This document shows positions 8,705-16,223 of a stretch of DNA of 58,094 nt, piece after piece. Location of the stretch: positions 1-58,094 of the forward strand of contig CAMLSF010000004.1 of NCBI GenBank assembly GCA_946482615.1. Reading direction: 5' to 3'. Below the pieces are notes generated by a model. It worked only from the letters and a program-made list of their open reading frames with translations. It made no database searches and was not told the DNA's origin. The stretch's first letter is position 1, and the number at the start of each line of letters is the position of its first letter. This DNA comes from an uncultured Chromatiaceae bacterium. Its GTDB lineage: Bacteria; Pseudomonadota; Gammaproteobacteria; Enterobacterales; Alteromonadaceae. The translations under genes were made by a program, and so were the position numbers.

Positions 8705-8782
8705 CAAGGCGCATCACACACAATCTTCGACCAATTGAACCTAAAACGCCAACAGGCTTTTCCGCCCTGCTCTGCCCTAGTT
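8699..8782 (+). repeat. degenerate attC-like site (after cassette 5)
   Basis: The left end CTCTAACAAGGCGCATCAC is nearly the same as the left end of the site at 7020. The right end is unclear; CCCTAGTTGC at 8773-8782 is the best candidate. The arms pair only weakly. Confidence 0.45.
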
Positions 8783-8805
8783 GCAATCGACTATAAGGGA
8801 ACGTA

Positions 8806-9099
8806 GTGAGTACAGAGTAAGTTATATTTAGTTTGCACTCGGTAATCTAGTTGGCTGCACTTCTGGGCTTTTGTTCGGGAGTTATTTTTGGTTTACTTTT
8901 TCTGGGGCTGAGCCTTTATCCAGATGAGAGTCTAAACAAGCCGCCAGTTATTTTTGCATTACTAAGCCCAGTGGTATCAACTGCAACTTTTGCTTTACAT
9001 TCAATGTTGGCTTACCCGCTTTTTTATTGGATAAGCAATACATTAGGAGGGATTCAAGTTGAATATTCAAACATTGCCGCCAACAAGGCGCAACATTAG
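8806..9099 (+). pseudogene. cassette 6: membrane protein gene with two early in-frame stops (or a TTG-start gene at 8851)
   Basis: A strong ribosome site (AAGGGAA) precedes GTG at 8806, but the frame meets TAA at 8818 and TAG at 8848. It then stays open from TTG at 8851 to 9099, 82 codons, with two hydrophobic segments (LLGFCSGVIFGLLFLGLSL and ATFALHSMLAYPLFYW). The codons between GTG and TTG are also hydrophobic (VIFSLHSVI), as if they belonged to the first helix. The simplest reading is a protein of about 97 residues damaged by two single-base changes. The alternative is a working gene starting at TTG 8851, which has no ribosome site. The last codons run into the following attC-like site. 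Confidence 0.5.
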
Positions 9100-9156
9100 C
9101 GGCCTGCTGCAACGAGAGCTCACTGTGTTTCGCGCGCGTGCGCTTAATAGTTATAG
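9078..9156 (+). repeat. attC-like recombination site (after cassette 6)
   Basis: Left end CGCCAACAAGGCGCAACATT, right end GCGCTTAATAGTTATAG. The left arm AAGGCGCA pairs with the right arm TGCGCTT. The centre is GC-rich, with CGCGCGCG. The site sits between the end of cassette 6 and the ribosome site of cassette 7. Confidence 0.7.
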
Positions 9157-9163
9157 GAATAAA

Positions 9164-9691
9164 ATGAAAACTGCCTCTTTAATAATATCAATACTTATTG
9201 TTTCCTCTGCATGTATTGCGGACGAAATTAATGTTCAAGGAGGGCAATTCAAGCGAGTGTCCTTAGGACAAAATGAACAAACTCTACGCTCAATGAAATG
9301 TGAGTTTGAAATCCTCGAAGAATATAGAGATACAGATTGGGGGCCGGTAATAACGCTCGGCCTAGCTGATTCAGAGGACAACGAGTTTATTCAAATCCTG
9401 TACACAACTACAAAAAAGGACAAATATTATCTATTCAAAACTAAAAATGGATCTGTAAAAAACGGAGATATAGACTCACATTTTTTATCCCTACCAATAA
9501 CTTACGGAGCAAAGGTGTCTCTTTCTATCGTACCTTGGGATGAAAATGGCGGTACCTTTGATTACAGAGCTCAAGTCGGTGAGAGTATTAAAGCGAGTGG
9601 CTACATAATCAATCCATATTTGCGTAGTGGTCTTAACTATTCAATTACTTTTTCATCGGTCCGCGCCAAGTATGCATGTAGCGTCCGCTAA
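9164..9691 (+). CDS. cassette 7: exported protein, unknown function
   Basis: A 175-residue exported protein. I chose ATG at 9164 because AGGAA lies just upstream and a signal peptide begins there (KTASLIISILIVSSA), with likely cleavage before DEINVQ. Starting at 9059 would translate the attC-like site. The mature part is beta-strand rich, with segments WGPVITLGLAD and FIQILYTT, like a small jelly-roll or lectin-like fold, but no family is recognised. Two Cys residues in the mature region, near the start (SMKCEF) and near the end (KYACSV), could form a disulfide. The stop codon overlaps the left core of the next attC-like site. Confidence 0.82.
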   Translation: MKTASLIISILIVSSACIADEINVQGGQFKRVSLGQNEQTLRSMKCEFEILEEYRDTDWGPVITLGLADSEDNEFIQILYTTTKKDKYYLFKTKNGSVKNGDIDSHFLSLPITYGAKVSLSIVPWDENGGTFDYRAQVGESIKASGYIINPYLRSGLNYSITFSSVRAKYACSVR

Positions 9692-9760
9692 CAAGCCGTG
9701 CCAATTGCCGCCTTCGGGGACGGCTACGCTCACAGTTTCGCGTGCTTGCGCTGGTTATCA
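9686..9760 (+). repeat. attC-like recombination site (after cassette 7)
   Basis: Left end CGCTAACAAGCCGTGCC, right end TTGCGCTGGTTATCA. A strong central hairpin GCCGCC/GGGACGGC with a TTCG loop lies at about 9709-9724. The outer arms pair as AAC-AGC with GCTGGTT. This is one of the clearest sites in the array. Confidence 0.75.
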
Positions 9761-9769
9761 GGCATCACA

Positions 9770-10471
9770 ATGAACTTAGATGAGTTAGTAAACTCAGTGC
9801 CTGAAACCAATCTTAGAGAAAATCTCTCTCGCTGGGTTGAAGAGTGGAAGCAAGATGATAAAGATATCGAGAAACTCGCAAATCTAATTGGCAAATGGCA
9901 GGGAAATGTTTGGTTTCAAGATATGGATGCTTCAAACAAGTTCCACTCTGAATTTCAAAGTTTCAAAAGTGCAGCAATAGATAATATTGGCGACTTAACA
10001 TTAAACGAACGGCTCTACTTGTTTGGACTTTTTGAGCTTTGGGATAGCAGCAATGAAACTACACGTAATCGCTTGCGTAGCAAACTCCATGCAAAAGCTG
10101 TTGTCGCCGCTAGCACGGCTTGGCTGGCTTATGTCGCGCTCCGGCGGACCCGAAGCTCTGCGTTAGGTGTTTCAATGTCGCACAATCTTGATGAACTTCT
10201 TGCACAAGTAAAAGATGAAAAAACTTTCATCGAGTTCGTGCAGGCGCTAGCGGCAGATTTCGCGGAAGAGAGGGAGCTTAAGTTGTCTAAGTCAGGCTCG
10301 CCTTATTCCTCTGGATCGCTTGGCTGGGAAAATGGTTCAATTGACACCATGCTGGGAGGTGCTGCCGCGTGGGGATATTCAACCGCCATGGATCCCTCAA
10401 ACAAAACTTCCGAACAGAATCCATGGTATAGGTTTGCTCATATTCTATACGCTGGAAAATTCTATGAGTAA
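9770..10471 (+). CDS. cassettes 8 and 9 joined in one frame: fusion protein of 233 residues
   Basis: One frame of 233 residues covers two cassettes. ATG at 9770 lies 10 bases after the preceding attC-like site. Residues 1-110 are an acidic, helical protein (MNLDELVNSVPETN; INERLYLFGLFELWD-like segment) of a type seen in integron cassettes, function unknown. No stop follows. The frame passes through an attC-like site (residues about 104-133: Ala/Arg-rich, with STAWLAYVALRRTRSS) into a second protein starting at Met136 (ATG 10175), which is DUF7660-like. Either the stop of cassette 8 was lost by recombination or mutation, giving a fusion, or the first gene ends by an unseen event and the second starts on its own. 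Confidence 0.7.
   Translation: MNLDELVNSVPETNLRENLSRWVEEWKQDDKDIEKLANLIGKWQGNVWFQDMDASNKFHSEFQSFKSAAIDNIGDLTLNERLYLFGLFELWDSSNETTRNRLRSKLHAKAVVAASTAWLAYVALRRTRSSALGVSMSHNLDELLAQVKDEKTFIEFVQALAADFAEERELKLSKSGSPYSSGSLGWENGSIDTMLGGAAAWGYSTAMDPSNKTSEQNPWYRFAHILYAGKFYE
10079..10168 (+). repeat. attC-like site inside the fused frame of cassettes 8 and 9
   Basis: The right end CTCTGCGTTAGGT has a perfect right core, GTTAGGT, at 10162-10168. The left end is unclear (AGCAAAC at 10079-10085 is the best match to the left core). Inner pairing includes GCTCCGG/CCGAAGC-type segments. The whole element is translated in frame with the flanking cassettes. Confidence 0.6.
10175..10471 (+). CDS. cassette 9: DUF7660-like protein (own start inside the fusion)
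   Basis: A 98-residue protein that would result if translation starts at ATG 10175, 6 bases after the right core of the attC-like site. It is acidic, with the conserved features of a small family common in cassettes and toxin-neighbour regions (DUF7660): an N-terminal helix with FIEFVQALAADF, the segment GWENGSID and a C-terminus NPWYRFAHILYAGKFYE. Function is unknown. GTTAGGTG just upstream is only a weak ribosome site, so expression may depend on read-through from cassette 8 (see the fused frame, 9770-10471). It ends about 50 bases before the last attC-like fragment. Confidence 0.6.
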   Translation: MSHNLDELLAQVKDEKTFIEFVQALAADFAEERELKLSKSGSPYSSGSLGWENGSIDTMLGGAAAWGYSTAMDPSNKTSEQNPWYRFAHILYAGKFYE

Positions 10472-10520
10472 AACGAAGCCGTCTGAGGTCTTCAAGTTCA
10501 CTTCGGTCCTATGGGTCTCC

Positions 10521-10555
10521 GTATAACAAGCACTCCAGATTCAGTGCAGATAACA
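10521..10555 (+). repeat. attC-like fragment at right end of cassette array
   Basis: GTATAACAAGC at 10521-10531 resembles the left core and arm of the other sites. It is followed by the hairpin GCACT/AGTGC (10530-10547) and GATAACAAAAGG, but no right core is present. It may be a remnant or a recombined end marking the right edge of the array. Confidence 0.4.
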
Positions 10556-10568
10556 AAAGGAATTGAAC

Positions 10569-12449
10569 ATGCGCATAAACGGAAACTTAGTAAAACTGTG
10601 TTGGCAAGTCGCCTTATATTCGGTCACCAATCTTTGTCTGTCCGTTAATTTGTATGCCTCTGCAGCAGATTGCGATACAGTAGATAGCTGCTATCAGCGG
10701 ATTTTACTGCATGCTGATCGGGAACGGGGCATGGGCCAATATGCCAACGACACAGATCGGGTCATGATTGATCGACTGGTCAGTTTTGGTGATCCGGCAC
10801 TCCCATTATTATTTCAGTTATTGGCTGATAGTAACGAAGGTTTGGCCAGTCTCGCGGCGCAAGGGCTGGCCAAAAGCCCCTCCCTTGATGCAACTTACTT
10901 ACCTCAATTGCAGCAGGCATATGCCAGAGGTAATGGCACAGTAGTCTACGCTATTGCCAAAATCGAGCATCCAACCGTGGCTCCCATGCTCGTCGACGCT
11001 TATTTAACGGCAAGCTCAAGCCCATCAAACCAGGAAGCTGTTGCGCTAAAAACAGTTCAACGCCAGGCTGTCCCTTTGCTATTAGAAGCAGCAGCTTGTC
11101 AGTCCGACTGTTCTGATAAAACCTTTTATTTGATTTATCATGCAACCGAAACCTTTGCGCCAGAGCAGCAACAGCTGATGATTGATGGCCTGCTGGATTT
11201 AGCAGTTAATCCTGCTCTGCCCATACAGGTGCGGGAGGAGGCTATTTCCACTATCGCCCGTCTGGTGAAAAAGGTTGATTACGTGCGTTCACAACAAAGT
11301 CGTATTGTCAGTTTGTGCCAGGACGACCTTGATTTGGCCCGCAGTTGTGACTATGCCTTGGTTGAACTCCAGGTGAAAGGCACATGGAAAACACTGGTAA
11401 AGAAGTTAAAGCAGGCAAAACAAAATCCGATTTATGCATGGGGATTGCTTGATCAACTCAGTGCATTTGGCGTAGAAGCACAAGCCGCTGCCCCTGTGGT
11501 CGAAGATTTATTAGCATCAGACGATGACTATCTGCGAGCGGTAGCCGCTGAAACCTTAGTCGCCATCAACCCTGACTATGCTATTCCTGTGCTGTTGAAA
11601 CACATGCACAACCCCACTGATGCAAAACTCAGTTATTTGATTGCGCTACAACTCGGAGATTGGCCTGGAACGGAAGTAAAACAGGCATTAGAGCGAGTTG
11701 CCAGCAGCTATTGGTACCCACCGGTGCGTGCGGCAGCAGAAAAGTCACTACAAAAACTGGCAAAGCCAGCCAAACCAGCGGTGCAGCAAACCGTACGCAA
11801 CGCCCATAGATTTGACGAAGAAGACTTGCAGGCTGTGAGGTGTGAGCTAGCCCCCTTGCAAAAAATAACTGAACCCAAAAAACATAAACTTTACCAGGAG
11901 CAAGATGAAAAGCAGCTCTCCGCACTTACTTATTGGTTACCCAACTCGCAGTTTCAAAGCGATGCAGAAGCCAGTGAAGATGCGTCGTTAATACTGCAGC
12001 AACTTGATAAATGGTCACAGAATCCAAAGCGTATAGAGTATTTGCCTAACCTCGCTCTTCGTGTAGCGGACGGTTGGTTAACTGGCCGGCAGAAAGGGGA
12101 ATGGGGTGGCGAATTGATGTATATATCAGACTCTGGCGTTAAGCAGCTTGTGGTCAGCGACAATATTGAAGATATTTATCAACTGGGCGAGCAGTGGATC
12201 GCCACAGCTGGCTTAGCGCATTTAAGCGGCGACTATGGCCGGATTTATCGACTCAAGCGGCTCAACGCGAACTCAGCTGCAAGCAACAACAAAGAATTCA
12301 GAGCGGATATCTGGCTGGAACTTCCCAGTGCGGTGAAAAGCTCCTGGTGGGTTGAAGGGGGTGAACTACTGCTTAATACCAATAAAGGCAGTATGTTGCT
12401 GTCGGCGGATGGCAGCCTGCGGATGGCGCCTTGTCGTGAGTTGAATTAA
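10569..12449 (+). CDS. exported HEAT-repeat protein
   Basis: A 626-residue exported protein. ATG at 10569 follows AAAGGAA by 7 bases. A hydrophobic signal segment (VALYSVTNLCLSVNLYASAA) precedes a mature part starting with two Cys (DCDTVDSCYQ). From about residue 60 to 400 it is a series of short paired helices with HEAT-like signatures (VSFGDPALPLLFQLLAD, LASDDDYLRAVAAETL). The C-terminal 200 residues are beta-rich (ISDSGVKQLVVSDNIEDIY, LLLNTNKGSMLLSADG), like part of a propeller. HEAT arrays usually bind partner proteins; the partner is unknown. Codon use and composition are those of the core genome, so it lies outside the cassette array. Confidence 0.85.
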   Translation: MRINGNLVKLCWQVALYSVTNLCLSVNLYASAADCDTVDSCYQRILLHADRERGMGQYANDTDRVMIDRLVSFGDPALPLLFQLLADSNEGLASLAAQGLAKSPSLDATYLPQLQQAYARGNGTVVYAIAKIEHPTVAPMLVDAYLTASSSPSNQEAVALKTVQRQAVPLLLEAAACQSDCSDKTFYLIYHATETFAPEQQQLMIDGLLDLAVNPALPIQVREEAISTIARLVKKVDYVRSQQSRIVSLCQDDLDLARSCDYALVELQVKGTWKTLVKKLKQAKQNPIYAWGLLDQLSAFGVEAQAAAPVVEDLLASDDDYLRAVAAETLVAINPDYAIPVLLKHMHNPTDAKLSYLIALQLGDWPGTEVKQALERVASSYWYPPVRAAAEKSLQKLAKPAKPAVQQTVRNAHRFDEEDLQAVRCELAPLQKITEPKKHKLYQEQDEKQLSALTYWLPNSQFQSDAEASEDASLILQQLDKWSQNPKRIEYLPNLALRVADGWLTGRQKGEWGGELMYISDSGVKQLVVSDNIEDIYQLGEQWIATAGLAHLSGDYGRIYRLKRLNANSAASNNKEFRADIWLELPSAVKSSWWVEGGELLLNTNKGSMLLSADGSLRMAPCRELN

Positions 12450-12496
12450 TAGAAGAACTTTTATCTTTAATAGCGCGTGGCCTATTTTGGCTGGTC

Positions 12497-12679
12497 GTGG
12501 ACATTTTATTTTTTAAGATATGTTTCCGCATCGGTTTTGTGTTTTTCAGATTAATAACCGCTGGACACTACCCGCGTTTCGAACCTGAAATCGACGAGGT
12601 GGTAACCGGAAACAACTGGGTTGCATTTGTCGGCAGCCTGATTTTGATAGTGGCACTGCTGGTGATTTGTTTTTGGTAA
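12497..12679 (+). CDS. small membrane protein, start uncertain
   Basis: A 60-residue frame from GTG at 12497. Residues 2-20 and 41-59 are hydrophobic helices, joined by a polar loop with HYPRFEPEIDEVV. The open frame continues upstream to 12440 with plausible protein (ELIEELLSLIARGLFWLV), but no ATG, GTG or TTG occurs there. So either GTG 12497 is the start, without a ribosome site, or a rare start (ATA 12449 or CTG 12491) is used. It follows the HEAT-repeat gene by 48 bases on the same strand and may share its transcript. Function unknown. Confidence 0.5.
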   Translation: MDILFFKICFRIGFVFFRLITAGHYPRFEPEIDEVVTGNNWVAFVGSLILIVALLVICFW

Positions 12680-12783
12680 AAACACCTTCTCCTTCTATCG
12701 TAAATAATAATGCAAACACCTGCATAAAGCTGCTCAGTTTTCCAGCAAAGTCTTTAATCTAAGTCCAAGATCCACAACAGCAT

Positions 12784-12813
12784 TTGCATTCGTGTTGCCT
12801 TTTTGCTTATGCT
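12784..12813 (+). promoter_or_regulatory. possible sigma-70 promoter for the corA-like gene
   Basis: TTGCAT at 12784-12789 and TATGCT at 12808-12813 are separated by 18 bases, 28 bases before the start codon. The match to consensus is moderate and nothing else supports it. Confidence 0.3.
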
Positions 12814-12840
12814 GCCAAAAGTATTCAGAAGGCCAGCAGC

Positions 12841-13806
12841 ATGATTGAACTTCACCAGTATTGTCCGGAGCAAAAACAATGGCAGATCAGCGACTTTCAG
12901 ACGCTGCGTTACCCTTTGTTATCTGATACAAAAATCTGGATCAACTTAACAGCAGCCAACCAGATGGAACAACGGCAGGTGCTGGAGTTTTTCCGTATTC
13001 ACCCTGTGATCGCTGAAGATTTTTTGCGTGAACGCCATCCGCCGAAGATGGAATTTAGTGACAGCTTTAGCTTGTTGATTTTACGTGGCTTTTCAGGCCC
13101 CGATTTCAGTGATTATCCGGGGCATAGTCAGATTTCAGTGCTGTTTAACGATCAGGTCATTTTGGTGAAATACCATTGCCCGCTGAATGACAGCAAAATT
13201 GATCTGCCCTTCTCTTCGTTTAGCGGCATCGACAGATTTAAAGACTGGGTGAAAAAATACATTCATGCGGTCTCCGGCACTTATCTGGAAAAACTGCTGC
13301 AGTTTGAAGATGAGTTAGGTGAGCTGGAAGACAGCATGCAAAGCAATGGCAATGACCAGAAAATGGCGCAAATTATGAAGTACCGTTCGGTATTTCGGAA
13401 AATTGACCGCAATCTGGCTTACCAAAAAGAAATGTTTTCCGATCTGTTGTATGAAGAAGATGCCACTCATCCATTTAAACGTCATTTTGAAGCGATAGAA
13501 TTACGCGATTTTTACGAGAAGTTTGAGCGCCTGCATAGCATGACGCAGATGTATTACGATCAATTAAGCGATCTGGTGGATGGTTATATGTCGACCTCCT
13601 CGCATCAAATCAACGAAAAAATGAAAGTGCTGACCATGCTCAGCGCCGTGTTTATTCCATTGACCTTTATTGTGGGCGTCTATGGCATGAACTTTAAGTA
13701 CATGCCCGAGCTGGAAAACCCTTCCGGCTATTATATTACCTGGGGTTTAATGCTGGCTTTGGCATTGGGCCTGTTGGCTTTGTTTAAAATCCGCCGCTGG
13801 TGGTAA
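12841..13806 (+). CDS. corA: CorA-family magnesium/divalent metal transporter
   Basis: Inner-membrane divalent cation channel of the CorA/ZntB superfamily, 321 residues. ATG at 12841 follows AAGGCC; an upstream frame to 12784 lacks a site. The first 260 residues form the cytoplasmic funnel, with long acidic helices (EDELGELEDSMQSNGND). The C-terminal pair of membrane helices carries the signature YGMNF (residues about 286-290), then the outer loop KYMPELENP and a Lys/Arg/Trp tail (RRWW). The intact GMN motif argues for Mg2+ transport, but Co2+, Ni2+ or Zn2+ are possible in this family. The mgtE gene begins 18 bases after its stop, so both Mg2+ carriers are probably cotranscribed. Confidence 0.9.
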   Translation: MIELHQYCPEQKQWQISDFQTLRYPLLSDTKIWINLTAANQMEQRQVLEFFRIHPVIAEDFLRERHPPKMEFSDSFSLLILRGFSGPDFSDYPGHSQISVLFNDQVILVKYHCPLNDSKIDLPFSSFSGIDRFKDWVKKYIHAVSGTYLEKLLQFEDELGELEDSMQSNGNDQKMAQIMKYRSVFRKIDRNLAYQKEMFSDLLYEEDATHPFKRHFEAIELRDFYEKFERLHSMTQMYYDQLSDLVDGYMSTSSHQINEKMKVLTMLSAVFIPLTFIVGVYGMNFKYMPELENPSGYYITWGLMLALALGLLALFKIRRWW

Positions 13807-13824
13807 AGCGGTTTAGGCGCACTG

Positions 13825-15171
13825 ATGGTTGAAAATAGTCCACTGGATATTGAAGAAATAGTCCGCGACAGTTTTGATGAAAACGAAACTGAACAGCTGG
13901 CGGAAAAACTGGACCAACTGGAGCCGGAAGAGATAGCTTTTGCGCTGGAAGCCATGCCGCTGGAACAGCGGGTTGGCACCTGGCTGACACTGGAAAAAGA
14001 ACAACAAATCGCCGCCTTAACCTACATGAGGGTGGATGCGCGCAGCAACATCTTTAAGCAGCTCGAAACGGCACAACTGCATGAACTGGTTGAAGAAATT
14101 GATGTTGATGATCTGATTGAACTGCTGGACGAATTACCGGACGCTATTTACCAGTACGCCTGTTCACGACTGGATCAAAGTGAAAAACGCTGGCTGGATC
14201 AGGCATTAACCTATGATGACGAACAATGTGGTCGTTATGCTGACCACGACGTACTGATCTTAAGCAAAAACGCCAAAGTGCGGGACGCGGTGCGGTTATT
14301 TAAAAAACTAACCGAAGATGCCGAATATCAGGAAGCCTTGTTTGTGGTCGACCGCACCGGCCGTTATGTCGGTTTATTGCAAGGCATACGTTTATTAGGC
14401 CAGCCGAACCATATGCCTGTGGTGGAATTTATCGACGCCGAAGCCCCTGTGGTGCAAGGTGATATGGAGCTGGATCAAGGCTCGGATTTAGTGGCCCGCT
14501 CCGGTTACAGCGCTTTGGCTGTGGTCGACAGTGAAGGCAAACTCTTAGGCCGTTTATCTATAGGTGAAGCACTGGAAAACGTGCGTCGCAGCCTCGAAGG
14601 CCAGTTTATGCATACGGCGGGTCTGGACGAAGAGGAAGACTTATTCGCTCCTATTATCAACAGCGCCAAACGCCGTGCTTTATGGCTGGGTATTAACTTA
14701 CTGACCGCCTTTTTAGCCGCCTGGACCATAGGTTTATTTGAAGCCACCTTGCAGCAGGTGGTGGCTTTGGCTGTGTTGATGCCTATAGTGGCTTCTATGG
14801 GGGGCATAGCTGGCAGTCAAACTTTAACTTTGATTATCCGCGGTTTAGCTTTGGGGCAAATTACGCCACAAACCTACTGGACTTTAATGCGTAAGGAGTT
14901 GGGGGTTGGCGCTATTAACGGCGTGCTCTGGGCTTTGGTGATCGCCAGTATTACCTACCTGTGGTTTGGCGACTGGATTATCGCTGGCGTCATCAGCTTT
15001 GCCATAGTGATCAATATTTGTGTTGCTGCTTTTAGTGGCGTGGTGATCCCGGTTTGGCTGGAAAAAATGAAAATAGACCCTGCCCTGTCAGGTTCAGTGA
15101 TCTTAACCACTGTCACAGACGTGATAGGTTTTTTTGCCTTCCTGGGTTTAGGTTCGCTGTTCTTACTTTAA
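13825..15171 (+). CDS. mgtE: MgtE-family magnesium transporter
   Basis: Mg2+ channel of the MgtE/SLC41 family, 448 residues, near the usual length. An acidic N-domain (residues about 1-130, LDELPDAIYQY) senses Mg2+. A CBS pair follows, about 130-260 (VVDRTGRYVGLLQG, VVDSEGKLLGRLS), then a linker helix, then five C-terminal membrane helices with the pore motif PIVASMGGIAGSQT and the final PALSGSVILTTVTDV. In this family the N-domain and CBS domains close the pore when internal Mg2+ is high. It follows the corA-like gene by 18 bases with no terminator, an unusual pairing of two unrelated Mg2+ carriers. Confidence 0.95.
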   Translation: MVENSPLDIEEIVRDSFDENETEQLAEKLDQLEPEEIAFALEAMPLEQRVGTWLTLEKEQQIAALTYMRVDARSNIFKQLETAQLHELVEEIDVDDLIELLDELPDAIYQYACSRLDQSEKRWLDQALTYDDEQCGRYADHDVLILSKNAKVRDAVRLFKKLTEDAEYQEALFVVDRTGRYVGLLQGIRLLGQPNHMPVVEFIDAEAPVVQGDMELDQGSDLVARSGYSALAVVDSEGKLLGRLSIGEALENVRRSLEGQFMHTAGLDEEEDLFAPIINSAKRRALWLGINLLTAFLAAWTIGLFEATLQQVVALAVLMPIVASMGGIAGSQTLTLIIRGLALGQITPQTYWTLMRKELGVGAINGVLWALVIASITYLWFGDWIIAGVISFAIVINICVAAFSGVVIPVWLEKMKIDPALSGSVILTTVTDVIGFFAFLGLGSLFLL

Positions 15172-15269
15172 GGCGGTATGGCTTTAATGTAAATTTTTTG
15201 ATTTTATACAGATACTTGGCTGCTAAAGCACACTAGAATACTCATAACAAAAAAATTGAAGGTGTTGTT

Positions 15270-16220
15270 ATGAAAATTGCGGTTTTATCGCGCAATAGTG
15301 AGCTGTATTCAACCCGCCGGCTGGTTGAAGCAGCCCAGGAGCGGGGTCACCAGATTGAGGTGATAGACCCGCTGATGTGTTATATGAACATCAATAAAAC
15401 CAAATCCGGTATTCACTACAAAGGTGAAGTGCTGGAGCAATTTGATGCTGTGATCCCCCGTGTTGGCGCCTCTATTACCTTTTATGGCACTGCTGTGTTA
15501 CGTCAGTTTGAAATGATGGGCGTCTATGCACTGAATGAATCCAGCGCCATCAGCCGTGCCCGCGATAAACTCTGCTCTCTGCAACTCTTAGCCCGCGAAG
15601 GTATAGGCCTGCCTATCACAGGTTTTGCCGATAAACCCGGTGATATCCCGGATTTAATTGAGATGGTGGGTGGCGCACCACTGGTGATCAAACTGCTCGA
15701 AGGCACTCAGGGCATTGGCGTGGTTTTAGCGGAAACCCGCACTGCAGCCGAAAGTGTGATTGAAGCTTTTATGGGCCTGAACGCTAATATTCTGGTGCAG
15801 GAATACATCAAAGAAGCCAATGGTGCTGATATCCGCTGTTTTATTATCGGCAATAAAATAGTCGCCTCGATGAAACGACAGGCTAAAGCCGGTGAATTCC
15901 GTTCAAACTTACATAGGGGTGGTACAGCATCCATTGTTAAACTCAGCGCCGAAGAAAAACGCACAGCTCTGGCTGCGGCTAAAACCATGGGCTTGCATGT
16001 AGCAGGTGTGGATATTTTGCGTTCCAACCATGGCCCTGTGGTGATGGAAGTGAACAGCTCACCGGGTTTAGAGGGCATAGAAGGTGCAACCGACATAGAC
16101 GTGGCAGGCCGGATGATTGAATATCTGGAAAAGCATGTGCCTTTGCATCAGGCCAGAATGTTGCAAAAAACACAACAGAAAGCACAACACAAAGCGCTGC
16201 AAAAACAGCAGGTGAAATAG
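15270..16220 (+). CDS. rimK: RimK: ribosomal protein S6 glutamate ligase (ATP-grasp)
   Basis: ATP-dependent ligase that adds glutamate residues to the C-terminus of ribosomal protein S6. The 316-residue protein starts at ATG 15270 after GAAGGTG. It has the RimK N-domain ([21 protein letters not shown]), then the ATP-grasp fold: [28 protein letters not shown] with the ATP-binding Lys, the RSNLHRGG loop, and the metal site [13 protein letters not shown]. The last 20 residues are a Lys/Gln-rich tail ([14 protein letters not shown]), longer than usual. It is followed after 3 bases by an AstE-like hydrolase, so the two are probably translated together; the pairing suggests ligation and removal of glutamyl groups. 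Confidence 0.95.
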   Translation: MKIAVLSRNSELYSTRRLVEAAQERGHQIEVIDPLMCYMNINKTKSGIHYKGEVLEQFDAVIPRVGASITFYGTAVLRQFEMMGVYALNESSAISRARDKLCSLQLLAREGIGLPITGFADKPGDIPDLIEMVGGAPLVIKLLEGTQGIGVVLAETRTAAESVIEAFMGLNANILVQEYIKEANGADIRCFIIGNKIVASMKRQAKAGEFRSNLHRGGTASIVKLSAEEKRTALAAAKTMGLHVAGVDILRSNHGPVVMEVNSSPGLEGIEGATDIDVAGRMIEYLEKHVPLHQARMLQKTQQKAQHKALQKQQVK

Positions 16221-16223
16221 CTT

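Noticed and set aside
9698..9769. Longer start of the cassette 8 frame at 9698
   Set aside because: It would translate the attC-like site; ATG 9770 directly after the site fits the cassette layout better.
10320..10526. Frame at 10320-10526 on the plus strand as a gene
   Set aside because: It overlaps the DUF7660-like gene in another frame, with no ribosome site.
6441..10555. Insertion sequence or prophage as explanation for the AT-rich region
   Set aside because: No transposase, terminal repeats, target duplication or phage gene was seen.
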